A stretch of DNA of 64,000 nucleotides, from assembly GCA_963931635.1 (NCBI GenBank), contig OZ007034.1, positions 2,046,001-2,110,000 on the forward strand. The letters are read 5' to 3'. Position 1 is the first letter of the stretch. Each line of letters opens with the position of its first letter. The translations under genes and the position numbers were made by a program. This stretch comes from Caccoplasma sp905210875 (lineage in GTDB: Bacteria; Bacteroidota; Bacteroidia; Bacteroidales; UBA11471). Below are positions 8,446 through 16,744 of the stretch, in pieces. The notes beneath the pieces were generated by a model, which was given only the letters and a program-made list of their open reading frames with translations, did no database searches and had not been told where the DNA came from.

Positions 8446-9036
8446 TTACGGGTGAAGGTATGCCGTCAGCTGCTGCATGCGGCGTTTTATTTTCTCGGGC
8501 GATGTCTCTTCCCACAGGTAGCCGAGCATGGCAGCGCCACCGAATCCCCATTCTTGCAGTTGGGGCAGCCGTTCGGGGGTGATGCCGCCAAGGGCATAGA
8601 CGTGCCGGTCGATGATGCCTTCGCTGCCGGCACGGCGCAATGTCTCGGCGGGGAATGCTGCGCTGTATCCTTTTTTGGAAAGGCTGTCGAAGATGGGGCT
8701 CAGAAAGCAGTAGTCGACATCGTGGGCCTGCCTCACTTCTTCGAGCGAGTGGCAGGAGCGACCTGTTGTACCGCGATAGGAAGCGGGTGGCAGCAGATTG
8801 CGACGGTTGAGGTGCAGTCCGCCCACGGCAAAGGTGTCGGTCAGTTCGAAGTGGTCGTGCAGAATGAGGCGAGAATGGTATTTCTCGGGTATCTGGTGCA
8901 GGAGGGTGGCGATTTCGTCGGACAAATATCCCGGTTTGCGTATGTGCATTTGGTTAAGGCCGCATTCGAGCAGGAGAGCTATCAAGTCGGGCTCCCCGTC
9001 AAATATCGTTTTGGTTGTAATGCCTATTAGTTTCAT
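8446..9036 (-). CDS. ThiE/TenI-like protein (probable thiazole tautomerase)
   Basis: A 196-residue second member of the ThiE/TenI fold. The ATG at 9036 (MKLIGITT) is chosen because homologues start in this way and the extra upstream frame runs through the hairpin at 9052-9088. The motifs are degenerate against ThiE: HIRKPG in place of QLRxK, LHDHFELTD where ThiE has the DD metal site, and LHLNRRN instead of VHLGQxD. ALGGITPE keeps the phosphate loop. In other bacteria TenI is an aromatase that isomerises the thiazole product of ThiG, which would fit this operon. Lack of the metal-binding Asp pair argues against a second thiamine-phosphate synthase. Confidence 0.85.
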   Translation of the reverse strand: MKLIGITTKTIFDGEPDLIALLLECGLNQMHIRKPGYLSDEIATLLHQIPEKYHSRLILHDHFELTDTFAVGGLHLNRRNLLPPASYRGTTGRSCHSLEEVRQAHDVDYCFLSPIFDSLSKKGYSAAFPAETLRRAGSEGIIDRHVYALGGITPERLPQLQEWGFGGAAMLGYLWEETSPEKIKRRMQQLTAYLHP

Positions 9037-9040
9037 GTGG

Positions 9041-9088
9041 TTAAAAAGAAAAAAGCCCGGTTTCCGGAGTAAAGAGAACCGGGCTTTA
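9041..9088 (-). terminator. Intrinsic terminator/attenuator inside the thiamine operon, after thiS
   Basis: On the minus strand an 11-bp perfect stem (9078-9088 with 9052-9062) with a 15-base loop is followed at once by a T-rich run down to 9041. It lies between the thiS stop and the TenI-like start. It could lower transcription of the seven distal genes relative to thiD-thiS. Confidence 0.75.
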
Positions 9089-9112
9089 CAAAAATTTTCA
9101 GTGAAAGAATCA

Positions 9113-9313
9113 TTAGCCTCCGCAGGCGGCGTGAATAACGGTGACTTTATCGTTGTTCGATAAGAACGTTTCCGCCCATTCATCTTTACTGATAATCCGG
9201 TTGTTTACGGCGACGGCGATACCTTCAGGGCTGATACTTTGCCCTAAAAGCAACTCTTTGAGAGTGACCCTGCTGCCAACACAGATTTCCTGACGATTTA
9301 AAAACACTTTCAT
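9113..9313 (-). CDS. thiS: Sulfur carrier protein ThiS
   Basis: A 66-residue ubiquitin-fold protein ending in the required Gly-Gly (HAACGG), whose C-terminus is adenylated and turned into a thiocarboxylate that gives its sulfur to ThiG. The start MKVFLNRQE at 9313 gives the usual size; the longer open frame overlaps thiD and is not needed. It lies 5 bp after thiD and before the internal hairpin. Confidence 0.95.
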   Translation of the reverse strand: MKVFLNRQEICVGSRVTLKELLLGQSISPEGIAVAVNNRIISKDEWAETFLSNNDKVTVIHAACGG

Positions 9314-9318
9314 ATGAA

Positions 9319-10176
9319 TTATTCCAAGTTTAAGGTTTCTGAGATTTCGGTCGGATGGGCACATAGGGCAACGGGCGCGAAGAAATGATTTATAGGCCCG
9401 TGTCCTTTTCCGACAGTAACGTCGGCACCCGATTTCAATCCATCGTAAACATATTTCTTGGCAAGGGAAACGGCGGTCCCGATGTCGCGGCCCAGTGCCA
9501 GATAAGAGGCAATGGCCGAGGAGAGTGTGCAGCCGGTTCCATGTGTATTTGTAGTGTTTATTTTTTGAGCCGAGAATTTATGGGGCGTTTGGTCTGTGGT
9601 GAACAATATGTCGCACATCTCTTGTTGGCGAAGATGTCCTCCTTTGAGGAGTACGGCCCGACAACCATATTGGAGGAGTACCTCTCCGGCGCGATACATA
9701 TCGGACTCGTTGTCGATGGGTATGCCCGAGAGGAGGGAGGCCTCGTCGGTATTAGGCGTAATGAGAGTTGATCGTGGAAAGAGCATCTCTTTCATGGTGG
9801 TTACCATATTATCTTCGCCATATAATCGGTGGCCGCTGGTCGATACCAAGACCGGGTCGAGGATTATAAATCGGGGGGAATATTTGTCCAGAATGTCAAT
9901 GATCGCTCTGATGTGGTGCGATGAGAAAAGCATACCTATTTTTGTTGCATCGCACGAAATGTCGGAGAGTACGGCTTCGAGTTGTGCTTTTACGATGTGG
10001 GGCGAAATAGCTTGTATATCGGTTACACCACAAGTATTTTGCGCTGTAACGGCTGTGATGACAGACATTCCATATACGCCTAGTGCCGACATGGTTTTGA
10101 GGTCGGCTTGGATACCGGCACCTCCGCTGCTGTCTGAGCCTGCAATAGTAAGGCAAGTGGGATAATGATTGACCAT
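9319..10176 (-). CDS. thiD: Hydroxymethylpyrimidine/phosphomethylpyrimidine kinase ThiD
   Basis: A 285-residue ribokinase-fold enzyme phosphorylating HMP and then HMP phosphate to the pyrophosphate used by ThiE. Signatures: TIAGSDSSGGAGIQADLKT at the N-terminus, DPVLVSTSG near residue 125, TPNTDEASLL near 160, and the ATP-site HGTGCTLSSAIA near 215. The last 20 residues (from about APVALCAHP) extend a little past the usual end. It is the first gene of the operon, about 85 bases downstream of the TPP riboswitch. Confidence 0.96.
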   Translation of the reverse strand: MVNHYPTCLTIAGSDSSGGAGIQADLKTMSALGVYGMSVITAVTAQNTCGVTDIQAISPHIVKAQLEAVLSDISCDATKIGMLFSSHHIRAIIDILDKYSPRFIILDPVLVSTSGHRLYGEDNMVTTMKEMLFPRSTLITPNTDEASLLSGIPIDNESDMYRAGEVLLQYGCRAVLLKGGHLRQQEMCDILFTTDQTPHKFSAQKINTTNTHGTGCTLSSAIASYLALGRDIGTAVSLAKKYVYDGLKSGADVTVGKGHGPINHFFAPVALCAHPTEISETLNLE

Positions 10177-10261
10177 ATTCTCAGATGTTTTTCTCGAGGA
10201 GTTCCGGAATATGGGTCAAAAGCTATTCGCGAGATATTTTGGTTTGCTTCTCTCTATGAAC

Positions 10262-10329
10262 AAATTCCTTCTCGGCATTACCCGGGCAGGTTCATAGGGT
10301 GTAATCTCAGCCATTCCGGCACCCCTTTT
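10262..10329 (-). promoter_or_regulatory. TPP riboswitch (THI element)
   Basis: On the minus strand the sequence runs from GGGGTGCCGG through CTGAGATTACACCC, ATGAACCTG and CCGGGTAATGCCG to AGAAGGAA. These are the conserved blocks of the thiamine pyrophosphate aptamer: CUGAGA for the pyrimidine ring and the GAACCUG and GUAAUGCC arms. It precedes thiD by about 85 bases, which must hold the expression platform. High TPP is expected to shut off the operon. Confidence 0.97.
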
Positions 10330-10339
10330 GTTTCTTCGA

Positions 10340-10347
10340 CAAAAATA
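10340..10347 (-). promoter_or_regulatory. Putative -7 promoter box of the thiamine operon
   Basis: On the minus strand TATTTTTG fits the Bacteroidetes -7 consensus TAnnTTTG and lies just upstream of the riboswitch aptamer. No clear TTTG -33 box was found at the right spacing. Confidence 0.5.
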
Positions 10348-10422
10348 ATCAATAATATTTATTTTACGCTATTCTTCTCATAAAAAATCGTATGAATAAA
10401 TTCTTTATCGAGAAACAAAAAA

Positions 10423-10452
10423 CGAGACACAAATCTCCCGATTTATGTCTCG
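10423..10452 (-). terminator. Intrinsic terminator of the NigD-like/anti-sigma/sigma cluster
   Basis: On the minus strand a 12-bp stem (10441-10452 with 10423-10434, one G:U pair) with a 6-base loop is followed by GTTTTTTG. It lies about 50 bases after the NigD-like stop. Confidence 0.8.
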
Positions 10453-10503
10453 CCACGCTTTTACTGGAAAAAAGTCTGTATAGTTAATGTCTGAAAAGAG
10501 TTT

Positions 10504-11235
10504 TTAATTGGTGAACTTGGTAGACATTGTATAGATGTATCCACCCAAATCTTGTTTCCATACCGAAGTAAATCCCGAATGCGATACACTGCGATACAGC
10601 AAAGTGATACTCGTAATGTTTGACGGATAATCGGGCAATTCAAAGGTATACCATTCATCTCGTGTTTCTCCCGACCGTTCAGCTCCTTCGTACGCAATGA
10701 TAAGCGTGTCGGTGCTCATTCCCATATAGTTGGGGTCAGCGGGAATATTTTTCTGTATCAGTTTTACACTGCCTTCCCCGGCATAGAGTCTGACATTCAT
10801 CGTCAACATATTGGGGGTAATGTCGGTTCCGGTGGTAACAAACGGCTGGGCGATGGCACGCAGTGTGTCGGTAGCTTTAAAGTCGAATTCTGTGGGAAAG
10901 CCTTCGGTATAATCACTGATACCCCATGTGGCAATGTTTGAGAAGGCGGCCTCATAAATACCTTGGGCTTCGGCATTGGCAGTCTGGTTGTCCCAGTCGA
11001 TGGTGTAGTATACCATGGCGCGGGCTATACTGTCGTTGAGTGTGGGAATGCCGGCTCCTGTGATGTTGAGGTTAATTTCGTCAAGTCGTATACACGGTGT
11101 GTTGTTGAGGGTAAGTATGGTCCCTGTTCCATACGAGGTAGTCATGTTGCCTTTGTCGCCGAGACAGCTGTTCAAGCTGCATATAGTGAGTACGGTAAAG
11201 GCTGTCAACAGAAGTGTTTGCTTGGTCTTTCTCAT
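10504..11235 (-). CDS. NigD-like lipoprotein
   Basis: A 243-residue exported lipoprotein. The signal is a basic start, hydrophobic core and a lipobox ending LNSC at about residue 24. The body is predicted beta-rich: an N-terminal small barrel (GTGTILTLNNTPCIRLDEIN) and a C-terminal domain with YMGMSTDTLIIAYE and SGFTSVWKQDLGG. This is the pattern of the NigD-like family, named after a bacteriocin-region gene and common in Bacteroides as cell-surface or periplasmic lipoproteins of unknown function. It lies 19 bp after the barrel protein and shares its terminator, so it is probably a target or partner of the ECF sigma unit. Confidence 0.8.
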   Translation of the reverse strand: MRKTKQTLLLTAFTVLTICSLNSCLGDKGNMTTSYGTGTILTLNNTPCIRLDEINLNITGAGIPTLNDSIARAMVYYTIDWDNQTANAEAQGIYEAAFSNIATWGISDYTEGFPTEFDFKATDTLRAIAQPFVTTGTDITPNMLTMNVRLYAGEGSVKLIQKNIPADPNYMGMSTDTLIIAYEGAERSGETRDEWYTFELPDYPSNITSITLLYRSVSHSGFTSVWKQDLGGYIYTMSTKFTN

Positions 11236-11254
11236 ATTTGTCGATTTTTTCTTG

Positions 11255-12532
11255 TTAAAATTTGGTCCTGAGTCCTAAATGGAAAGCAAAATTTATGGGT
11301 TTGTCTTTCCATAAGTTCTCTATATTTTTATTGCCATTATCGAAGAAGTAAGCCACAGCCGGCTCGGCATAGAGATCGAAGTGGCGTGAGATGATATAGC
11401 TCACACCCAGTTTCAAGTGGGCCGACCACTGTACGCGGTGATCTCTGATATTCTCGGTGTAAGTGCTGTATGCCAGTTGGCTGTATGTATCATCGGTTCG
11501 CCGGCCGTATATATTGAAGTCCATTTGGGGCCCAGCCGATACGTAGAAACTAAAAAGTCTCGTGTTGAAGAAACGGTAACGTGCCAGCAGAGGAATGCCC
11601 AGGTAGTGCAGCTCTTGTTTCCCTTCGCGTTGCAGAGTCTCTGTTTTGTAGTCTGAGCGAAGGAAGGTGTAAACCAATCCGCTTTCAATACCCCAATGTG
11701 AGCCGAACTGTTTTTCGACGGTGATGCCTACCGAGATAGGGACTTTGTGCCGGTATTTCAGTATGGGGCCCTCTTCGGCATAATAGAGGCTGCTCCTTGT
11801 CATGCGAGTGTCTTGCGCATACTGGGTAGCCGATATGGCATTGGTGGAAGAAAGGCTTAGTGCATAGGATGAATTGAATCCTTCGGTCGAATTCTTTCGC
11901 GCCGTTGTGGCCAAAGCATAGTGCGTGTTTGATGTAGATGAAGCATATGTGCGGGAACTTGTCGGAGCATCTTTCTTAGTATCTTCATTTTCTTCATCTG
12001 CCTTGATGGCACGTTCTTTCCCGTCGTTTATCTCCATGGTTGTCTCATTAGCGTCATGCCCTGGATAAGATTGAGACGATGGTGAGATTGTTGGGGCTAC
12101 GTTTGTATTCGAAGGTTCTGCTTCTTTGGTGTCGGCAAGCAACTCGATTTGTCGTATCCCTTCGGTATGCGTCGGAACACTTACTTCATGTCCTTCTTGG
12201 GGTGGAACTTGAGCTTCGGCGTTGAAATATTCTTTATCGTTTTGTTGACTGGCAGTGTGTGACTTGTCGTGTTGAGGCTTGGCCACGGAATCAGCAGCTG
12301 CCTGTTCGGCAACAATATTGGGGGCGGAGTGAGGCGACAACAATAGGTAACCCGCCAGGAAACATACCGAGACAAATGCGGCTGCCGCTGCGTAACGGGC
12401 ATACTTCTTCCAAACAGATACGCTCGGCTTCTGCCTTGGCAGCCTGCGCTCTATCTCATCCCAAAGGCCTGAGGGTACATCAACCTCGTGGTCTTTCAGT
12501 TTCGATTGTATGATTTTGTCTGTCTGTTTCAT
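11255..12532 (-). CDS. One-TM protein with C-terminal outer-membrane barrel domain (probable anti-sigma function)
   Basis: A 425-residue protein encoded 24 bp downstream of an ECF sigma gene. Residues 1-43 are cytoplasmic and helical, with the motif VPSGLWDEIERRLP typical of this Bacteroidetes group. Residues about 44-65 form one membrane helix. Residues about 70-230 are a low-complexity, Ser/Thr/Ala/Glu-rich linker. Residues about 245-425 look like an outer-membrane beta-barrel domain (PF13568-like) with alternating segments such as SVGITVEKQFGSHWGIESGL, and it ends in GLRTKF, a typical barrel end with Phe. A protein in this place normally sequesters the sigma factor. If it spans both membranes it could pass an envelope signal directly to the sigma factor. 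The anti-sigma role is inferred from position and topology. Confidence 0.75.
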   Translation of the reverse strand: MKQTDKIIQSKLKDHEVDVPSGLWDEIERRLPRQKPSVSVWKKYARYAAAAAFVSVCFLAGYLLLSPHSAPNIVAEQAAADSVAKPQHDKSHTASQQNDKEYFNAEAQVPPQEGHEVSVPTHTEGIRQIELLADTKEAEPSNTNVAPTISPSSQSYPGHDANETTMEINDGKERAIKADEENEDTKKDAPTSSRTYASSTSNTHYALATTARKNSTEGFNSSYALSLSSTNAISATQYAQDTRMTRSSLYYAEEGPILKYRHKVPISVGITVEKQFGSHWGIESGLVYTFLRSDYKTETLQREGKQELHYLGIPLLARYRFFNTRLFSFYVSAGPQMDFNIYGRRTDDTYSQLAYSTYTENIRDHRVQWSAHLKLGVSYIISRHFDLYAEPAVAYFFDNGNKNIENLWKDKPINFAFHLGLRTKF

Positions 12533-12556
12533 TTTCCCGAGATTCCTTGCGGTCCT

Positions 12557-13081
12557 CTATATTTCGTTCAATCGTTTTTGCAGCCATTTTTTTGCCCGTG
12601 TCAGTTGAGAGCGCGAGGTGCTCTCTGTGATGCCGAGCATTTGGCCTATTTCTTTGTGGTTGTATCCTTCAATGACAAACAAGTTGAATACCGTTCTAAA
12701 TCCGGCCGGCAACTCAGCAACCAATTCCATCAACTCGTCGGCCGACATTTGTTCTATTGTCGACGTGTCAATTTCCTGCATCGGCTCATTGTCGTCTAGG
12801 TCGACCGTCTCGCGCAGTACATCATTACGGCGCAAATATTCCAGTGCCGTGTTGACAAATATCCTTCTTATCCATCCTTCAAAAGAGCCATTGCCCGTGT
12901 AGCTGTCAATTGCCGTAAAAACTTTAATAAACCCTTCTTGCATCAGGTCTTGTGCCGTGTCGTAGTCGCGGCCATAACGCAAACATACCGCCATCATCTT
13001 GCGGGCATATTTGTCATACAGGGCACGTTGCGCCTGAGGGTTGTTTTTTCTGCAATTGTCGATTAGCTCTTTTTCTGTCAT
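12557..13081 (-). CDS. ECF-type RNA polymerase sigma factor
   Basis: A 174-residue sigma-70 family protein with only regions 2 and 4. Region 2 covers about residues 20-90 (DLMQEGFIKVFTAIDSY is the 2.2 core-binding and -10 region; GWIRRIFVNTALEYLRR follows). Region 4 is about 120-172 with the helix-turn-helix NHKEIGQMLGITESTSRSQLTRAKKWL. The ATG at 13081 gives the normal family start (MTEKELI); the upstream extension reads through a hairpin and is not believed. It heads the unit with the barrel-type anti-sigma candidate and the NigD-like lipoprotein. No -7 box of the housekeeping type was seen upstream, so it may transcribe itself. Confidence 0.93.
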   Translation of the reverse strand: MTEKELIDNCRKNNPQAQRALYDKYARKMMAVCLRYGRDYDTAQDLMQEGFIKVFTAIDSYTGNGSFEGWIRRIFVNTALEYLRRNDVLRETVDLDDNEPMQEIDTSTIEQMSADELMELVAELPAGFRTVFNLFVIEGYNHKEIGQMLGITESTSRSQLTRAKKWLQKRLNEI

Positions 13082-13111
13082 ACGGAGGGGTGGCAGGGCT
13101 ATTTTTGACAA

Positions 13112-13151
13112 GCAGCTATTAGTCAGATGTGAAAAACCGACTAATAGCTGC
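13112..13151. repeat. 13-bp perfect inverted repeat in front of the ECF sigma gene
   Basis: GCAGCTATTAGTC at 13112-13124 is matched exactly by its reverse complement at 13139-13151, with a 14-base spacer. It lies 31-70 bases before the sigma start. It has no T-tract after the stem on the minus strand, so an operator or an mRNA hairpin is as likely as a terminator for the DUF1015 gene. Confidence 0.6.
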
Positions 13152-13215
13152 ATGGTAAAGTAGATTTTTGAGGAGATTTATATCCTCTTGTGTTTTTTAT
13201 GCTCTTTTTAAAGAT

Positions 13216-14460
13216 TTATGAGAGCTTGTGAATGACCAGCCCCGACCGGAGTTTGGGTTCAAACCATGTCGTCTTGGGAGGCATGATGTTGCCCGAGTCG
13301 GCGATATCCATGAGTTGTTTCATTGATACGGGGTAGAGGGCAAGGGCAACTTTCATTTCTCCACTGTCGACACGGCGTTTCAGCTCTTCAAGGCCGCGAA
13401 TTCCACCCACGAAGTCGATGCGTTTGTCGCTGCGCAGGTCGTTGATACCCAATATGTCGCGCAGGATAAGATTCGACGATATGGTTACATCGAGCACACC
13501 GATGGGGTCATTGTCGTTGTAGGTGCCCGCTTTGGCGGTCAGCGAATACCATTCACCGCCCAGGTAGAGCGAGAAGTTGTGTAGGGCACAAGGATGGTAA
13601 ATTTCCAGACCTTTCTTCTCGACGGTGAAATTCTCGGCCAGCCGGGCAAGGAACTCTTCGTCGCTCAGTCCGTTGAGGTCTTTGACTACGCGGTTGTAGT
13701 CGATGATGTGCAACTGTGAGGCAGGGAAGCACACGGCCAGGAAGTAGTTGTACTCTTCGTCGCCACGGTGGTGCGGGTTCTGACGGGCCTTTTCGGCGCC
13801 GACCAGTGCGGCGGCAGCGGTACGGTGGTGGCCGTCGGCGATGTAGAGGTAGGGTATGGCGGCAAAGAGTTCGGTGATGCGTTGTATGGTAGCTGGGTCG
13901 TTGATGAGCCAGAAGTGATGTCCGAATCCGTCGGGGGCGGTAAAGTCATATTCGGGTTCGCCTTTTACGGTTTCGGCCACGATGGCGTCAAGTTCGGCAT
14001 TGTCAGGGTAGGCGAGGAATACCGGTTCGATGTTGGCATTGTTGATGCGAACATGTTTCATGCGGTCTTCTTCCTTGTCGCGGCGGGTGAGCTCATGTTT
14101 TTTTATCACGCCGTTGAGGTAGTCGTCGACATTGGCACATACCACCAATCCGTATTGGGTGCGGCCGTTCATGGTCTGGGCATAGACATAATATTTTTCA
14201 GCCTTATCTTGTACCAGCCATCCTTTTTCCTGGAAGAGATTGAATTGCTCGACAGCTTTTTCGTAGACTTTGGGGTCATGTTCGTCGGTACCTGGTGCAA
14301 AATTGATTTCGGGTTTTATGATGTGGTAGAGCGATTTCTCGTTACCGGCAGCCTCGGCGCGTGCTTCTTCCGAGTTGAGTACATCATAGGGACGAGAGGC
14401 GACCTCCTCGACCAGTTCGCGTGGAGGTCTTAATCCTTTGAAAGGTTTGATTTTTGCCAT
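13216..14460 (-). CDS. DUF1015 family protein
   Basis: A 414-residue soluble protein. The family is recognised from the start IKPFKGLRPP, the SRPYDVLN segment near residue 22, RRDKEEDRMKH near 125, and above all YIADGHHRTAAA near 205, a conserved His-rich motif. The biochemical function of DUF1015 is unknown; the gene is often next to serA and serC in Bacteroidetes, as here, which suggests a link to serine or phosphoserine metabolism. It follows serA after an 81-bp gap that holds a hairpin, so it may be transcribed by read-through. Confidence 0.9.
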   Translation of the reverse strand: MAKIKPFKGLRPPRELVEEVASRPYDVLNSEEARAEAAGNEKSLYHIIKPEINFAPGTDEHDPKVYEKAVEQFNLFQEKGWLVQDKAEKYYVYAQTMNGRTQYGLVVCANVDDYLNGVIKKHELTRRDKEEDRMKHVRINNANIEPVFLAYPDNAELDAIVAETVKGEPEYDFTAPDGFGHHFWLINDPATIQRITELFAAIPYLYIADGHHRTAAAALVGAEKARQNPHHRGDEEYNYFLAVCFPASQLHIIDYNRVVKDLNGLSDEEFLARLAENFTVEKKGLEIYHPCALHNFSLYLGGEWYSLTAKAGTYNDNDPIGVLDVTISSNLILRDILGINDLRSDKRIDFVGGIRGLEELKRRVDSGEMKVALALYPVSMKQLMDIADSGNIMPPKTTWFEPKLRSGLVIHKLS

Positions 14461-14482
14461 GGCAGATGTTTTATAAATAAAA

Positions 14483-14521
14483 GAGGGTGAGCTATAGCGC
14501 AGTAAGCGATAGTATCACCCT
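14483..14521 (-). terminator. Hairpin between serA and the DUF1015 gene
   Basis: On the minus strand an 8-bp perfect outer stem (14514-14521 with 14483-14490), extended by a few imperfect pairs inside, is followed by TTTTATTTAT. It lies about 20 bases after the serA stop, so it should end or attenuate the serC-serA transcript. Confidence 0.65.
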
Positions 14522-14541
14522 CCTTAAATGATTTGTTTTTC

Positions 14542-15462
14542 TTACTTGTTCACTCTGAATTTGTCGATACCGTCTTTGAGATAAGCTACCGATTGTTTGG
14601 CAGCGGCAATACCTGCATTGATATTGGCCTCGGCAGTTTGTGCTCCCATTTTTTTCGGGGTGAAAAAGTAGCGACCTTCAAATTTCTCGGCAAAGGTGGC
14701 AGCATTGGAAGGGGCAATGTCGGAGATGTATTTGAAATCGGCTCGATCTTCCATCAGTTTTACCAGTTCTTCTTCGTCAATAACCTCTTTGCGGGCCGTG
14801 TTGATGAGTACGGCGCCTTTGGGCATCTGTTTCAGCAGGTTGTAGTTAATCGATTTTTTGGTCTCGTCGGTGGCGGGAATGTGCAGCGATACGAACTGGC
14901 AGGTCTTGTAGAGTTCGTCAACGTTTTCTATGGGGTTCACACCGGCTTCGGCGATGACTGTCGAGGGACAGTAGGGGTCGAAAGCGTAGACTTCCATGCC
15001 GAAACCTTTGGCAATGCGGGCTACGTTGCGGCCTACTTGACCGAAGGCGTGGATGCCCAACTTTTTGCCTTTCAGTTCGGTGCCCGATGTGCCGTTGTAG
15101 AAGTTGCGTACCACCATGACGGCCATGCCGAAGACAAGCTCGGCTACGGCATTGGAGTTCTGGCCCGGGGTGTTCATGACACATACGTTGTGGGCCGTGG
15201 CGGCAGCAAGGTCGATGTTGTCGTAGCCGGCACCGGCGCGTACTACGATTTTCAGGTTCTTGGCAGCGTCGAATACTTCGGCGTCGATGATGTCGCTGCG
15301 CACGATAATGCCGTCGACATCTTTCACGGCATCGAGCAGTTTGGCTTTTTCACCGTATTTTTCGAGAAGTATCAGTTCCATGCCGGCGCTTTCTACTTCT
15401 TTGCGAATGCCCTCTACTGCAACGGCGGCAAAGGGTTTGTCTGTTGCTACTAATATTTTCAT
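14542..15462 (-). CDS. serA: D-3-phosphoglycerate dehydrogenase, short form
   Basis: A 306-residue D-isomer 2-hydroxyacid dehydrogenase that oxidises 3-phosphoglycerate to 3-phosphohydroxypyruvate, the first step of serine synthesis. The Rossmann motif is LGIHAFGQVGRNVARIAKGF near 140-160. Catalytic elements are seen in RAGAGYDNIDL (near 75) and INTARKEVIDEEEL (near 225); the C-terminal region is shorter than usual and reads KKMGAQTAEAN where many relatives have TPHxG. There is no ACT domain, so serine feedback of the E. coli type is unlikely. It lies 11 bp after serC. Confidence 0.9.
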   Translation of the reverse strand: MKILVATDKPFAAVAVEGIRKEVESAGMELILLEKYGEKAKLLDAVKDVDGIIVRSDIIDAEVFDAAKNLKIVVRAGAGYDNIDLAAATAHNVCVMNTPGQNSNAVAELVFGMAVMVVRNFYNGTSGTELKGKKLGIHAFGQVGRNVARIAKGFGMEVYAFDPYCPSTVIAEAGVNPIENVDELYKTCQFVSLHIPATDETKKSINYNLLKQMPKGAVLINTARKEVIDEEELVKLMEDRADFKYISDIAPSNAATFAEKFEGRYFFTPKKMGAQTAEANINAGIAAAKQSVAYLKDGIDKFRVNK

Positions 15463-15473
15463 GATAATGAAGA

Positions 15474-16541
15474 TTAGTGTTTTCTTTCAAATTCCTGCAT
15501 GGTGGCGATAAGGGCTTCGACGCTCGATTTGGGCAGGGCGTTGTAGAGCGAAGCGCGGAATCCGCCTACCGAGCGGTGTCCCTTGATACCTACCATGCCT
15601 TGCTCGGCAGCAAACTTGGCAAATTCTTCTTCAAGATCTTTGTATTCGTCGTTCATGACGAAGCATACGTTCATGATAGAACGGTCTTCGGGTACAACGG
15701 TGCCACGGAAAAGTTTGTTACGATCGATTTCATCGTAGAGGAGAGCTGCTTTTTCGATGTTCATTTTTTCGAGCACTTTCACTCCGCCCAATTCTTTGTA
15801 GTATTTGAGGGTCTGCAAAGCGGCAAATACGGGCAAGCAGGGAGGAGTGTTGAACATCGAGCCTTTTTTGATATGGGTGCGATAGTCGAGCATCGTAGGA
15901 ATTGCGCGGTCTACGTGTCCCAATGCATCTTCACGAACGATAATGAGGGTAACACCAGCAGGTGCAAGGTTCTTTTGAGCACCGGCGTAGATGATGTCAT
16001 ATTTGGATACATCGACAGGGCGCGAGAAGATATCGGATGACATATCGGCTACCAAAGGAACTTTTACGTCGGGGTCTTGACGCAACTCGGTTCCGAAGAT
16101 GGTATTGTTGGTCGTGATATGGAAGTAGTCGGCATCTTCGGGAACGGTATAATTTTTGGGAATATAGGTAAAGTTGGCCTCTTTCGACGATGCAACGACA
16201 TCGACTTCGCCGAAGAGTTTAGCTTCTTTGATGGCATTGACGGCCCACGTACCCGTTTCGAGGTATGCGGCTTTCTTTTTCAGTAAGTTGAAAGGCACCA
16301 TACAGAATTGCAGGCTGGCTCCACCTCCAAGATACAAGACTTCATATCCGGCGGGTACATCTAATAATTCTTTGACAAGCGCACGTGCTTCGTCCATAAC
16401 GGCCGAGAATTCTTTGCTACGGTGTGAAATTTCCAGCAAAGAGAGTCCTGTGCCAGCAAAATCCAGTACAGCATCGGCTGTGTTTTTAATGGTGTATTGG
16501 CTCAGAATAGAAGGGCCTGCATAAAAATTGTGCTTTTTCAT
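15474..16541 (-). CDS. serC: Phosphoserine aminotransferase SerC
   Basis: A 355-residue class V aminotransferase converting phosphohydroxypyruvate to phosphoserine with glutamate. The start MKKHNFYAGPSIL at 16541 is the conserved one; upstream frame is discarded. Family features: GTGLSLLEISHRSKEF near 30-45, LGGGASLQFCMVPFNLL near 70-85, and the PLP-lysine segment YAGAQKNLAPAG near 190. It ends with the conserved VGGFRASLYNALP region. Forms a two-gene unit with serA. Confidence 0.96.
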   Translation of the reverse strand: MKKHNFYAGPSILSQYTIKNTADAVLDFAGTGLSLLEISHRSKEFSAVMDEARALVKELLDVPAGYEVLYLGGGASLQFCMVPFNLLKKKAAYLETGTWAVNAIKEAKLFGEVDVVASSKEANFTYIPKNYTVPEDADYFHITTNNTIFGTELRQDPDVKVPLVADMSSDIFSRPVDVSKYDIIYAGAQKNLAPAGVTLIIVREDALGHVDRAIPTMLDYRTHIKKGSMFNTPPCLPVFAALQTLKYYKELGGVKVLEKMNIEKAALLYDEIDRNKLFRGTVVPEDRSIMNVCFVMNDEYKDLEEEFAKFAAEQGMVGIKGHRSVGGFRASLYNALPKSSVEALIATMQEFERKH

Positions 16542-16744
16542 TTTGTTTATTTTTAAGTGTACTGATTCTTCAAAATTAATCCCGATTGTGGAGGATTGAG
16601 GGAACAAATTTATGTTTTTTTTTATCCTTTGCCAAGAAAATATCAAATAAAAAGGTTGCTGCCGAAATATATTTTCTTTTTTAATTTCGTTTTGTCATAT
16701 CGGCTTTGCAAAAAGGTGTTTTTTGCCTTTCGTGAAGAGAATGA

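Noticed and set aside
8446..9036. Second thiamine-phosphate synthase
   Set aside because: The metal-binding Asp pair and the pyrimidine-binding residues of ThiE are replaced, so TenI-like is a better call.
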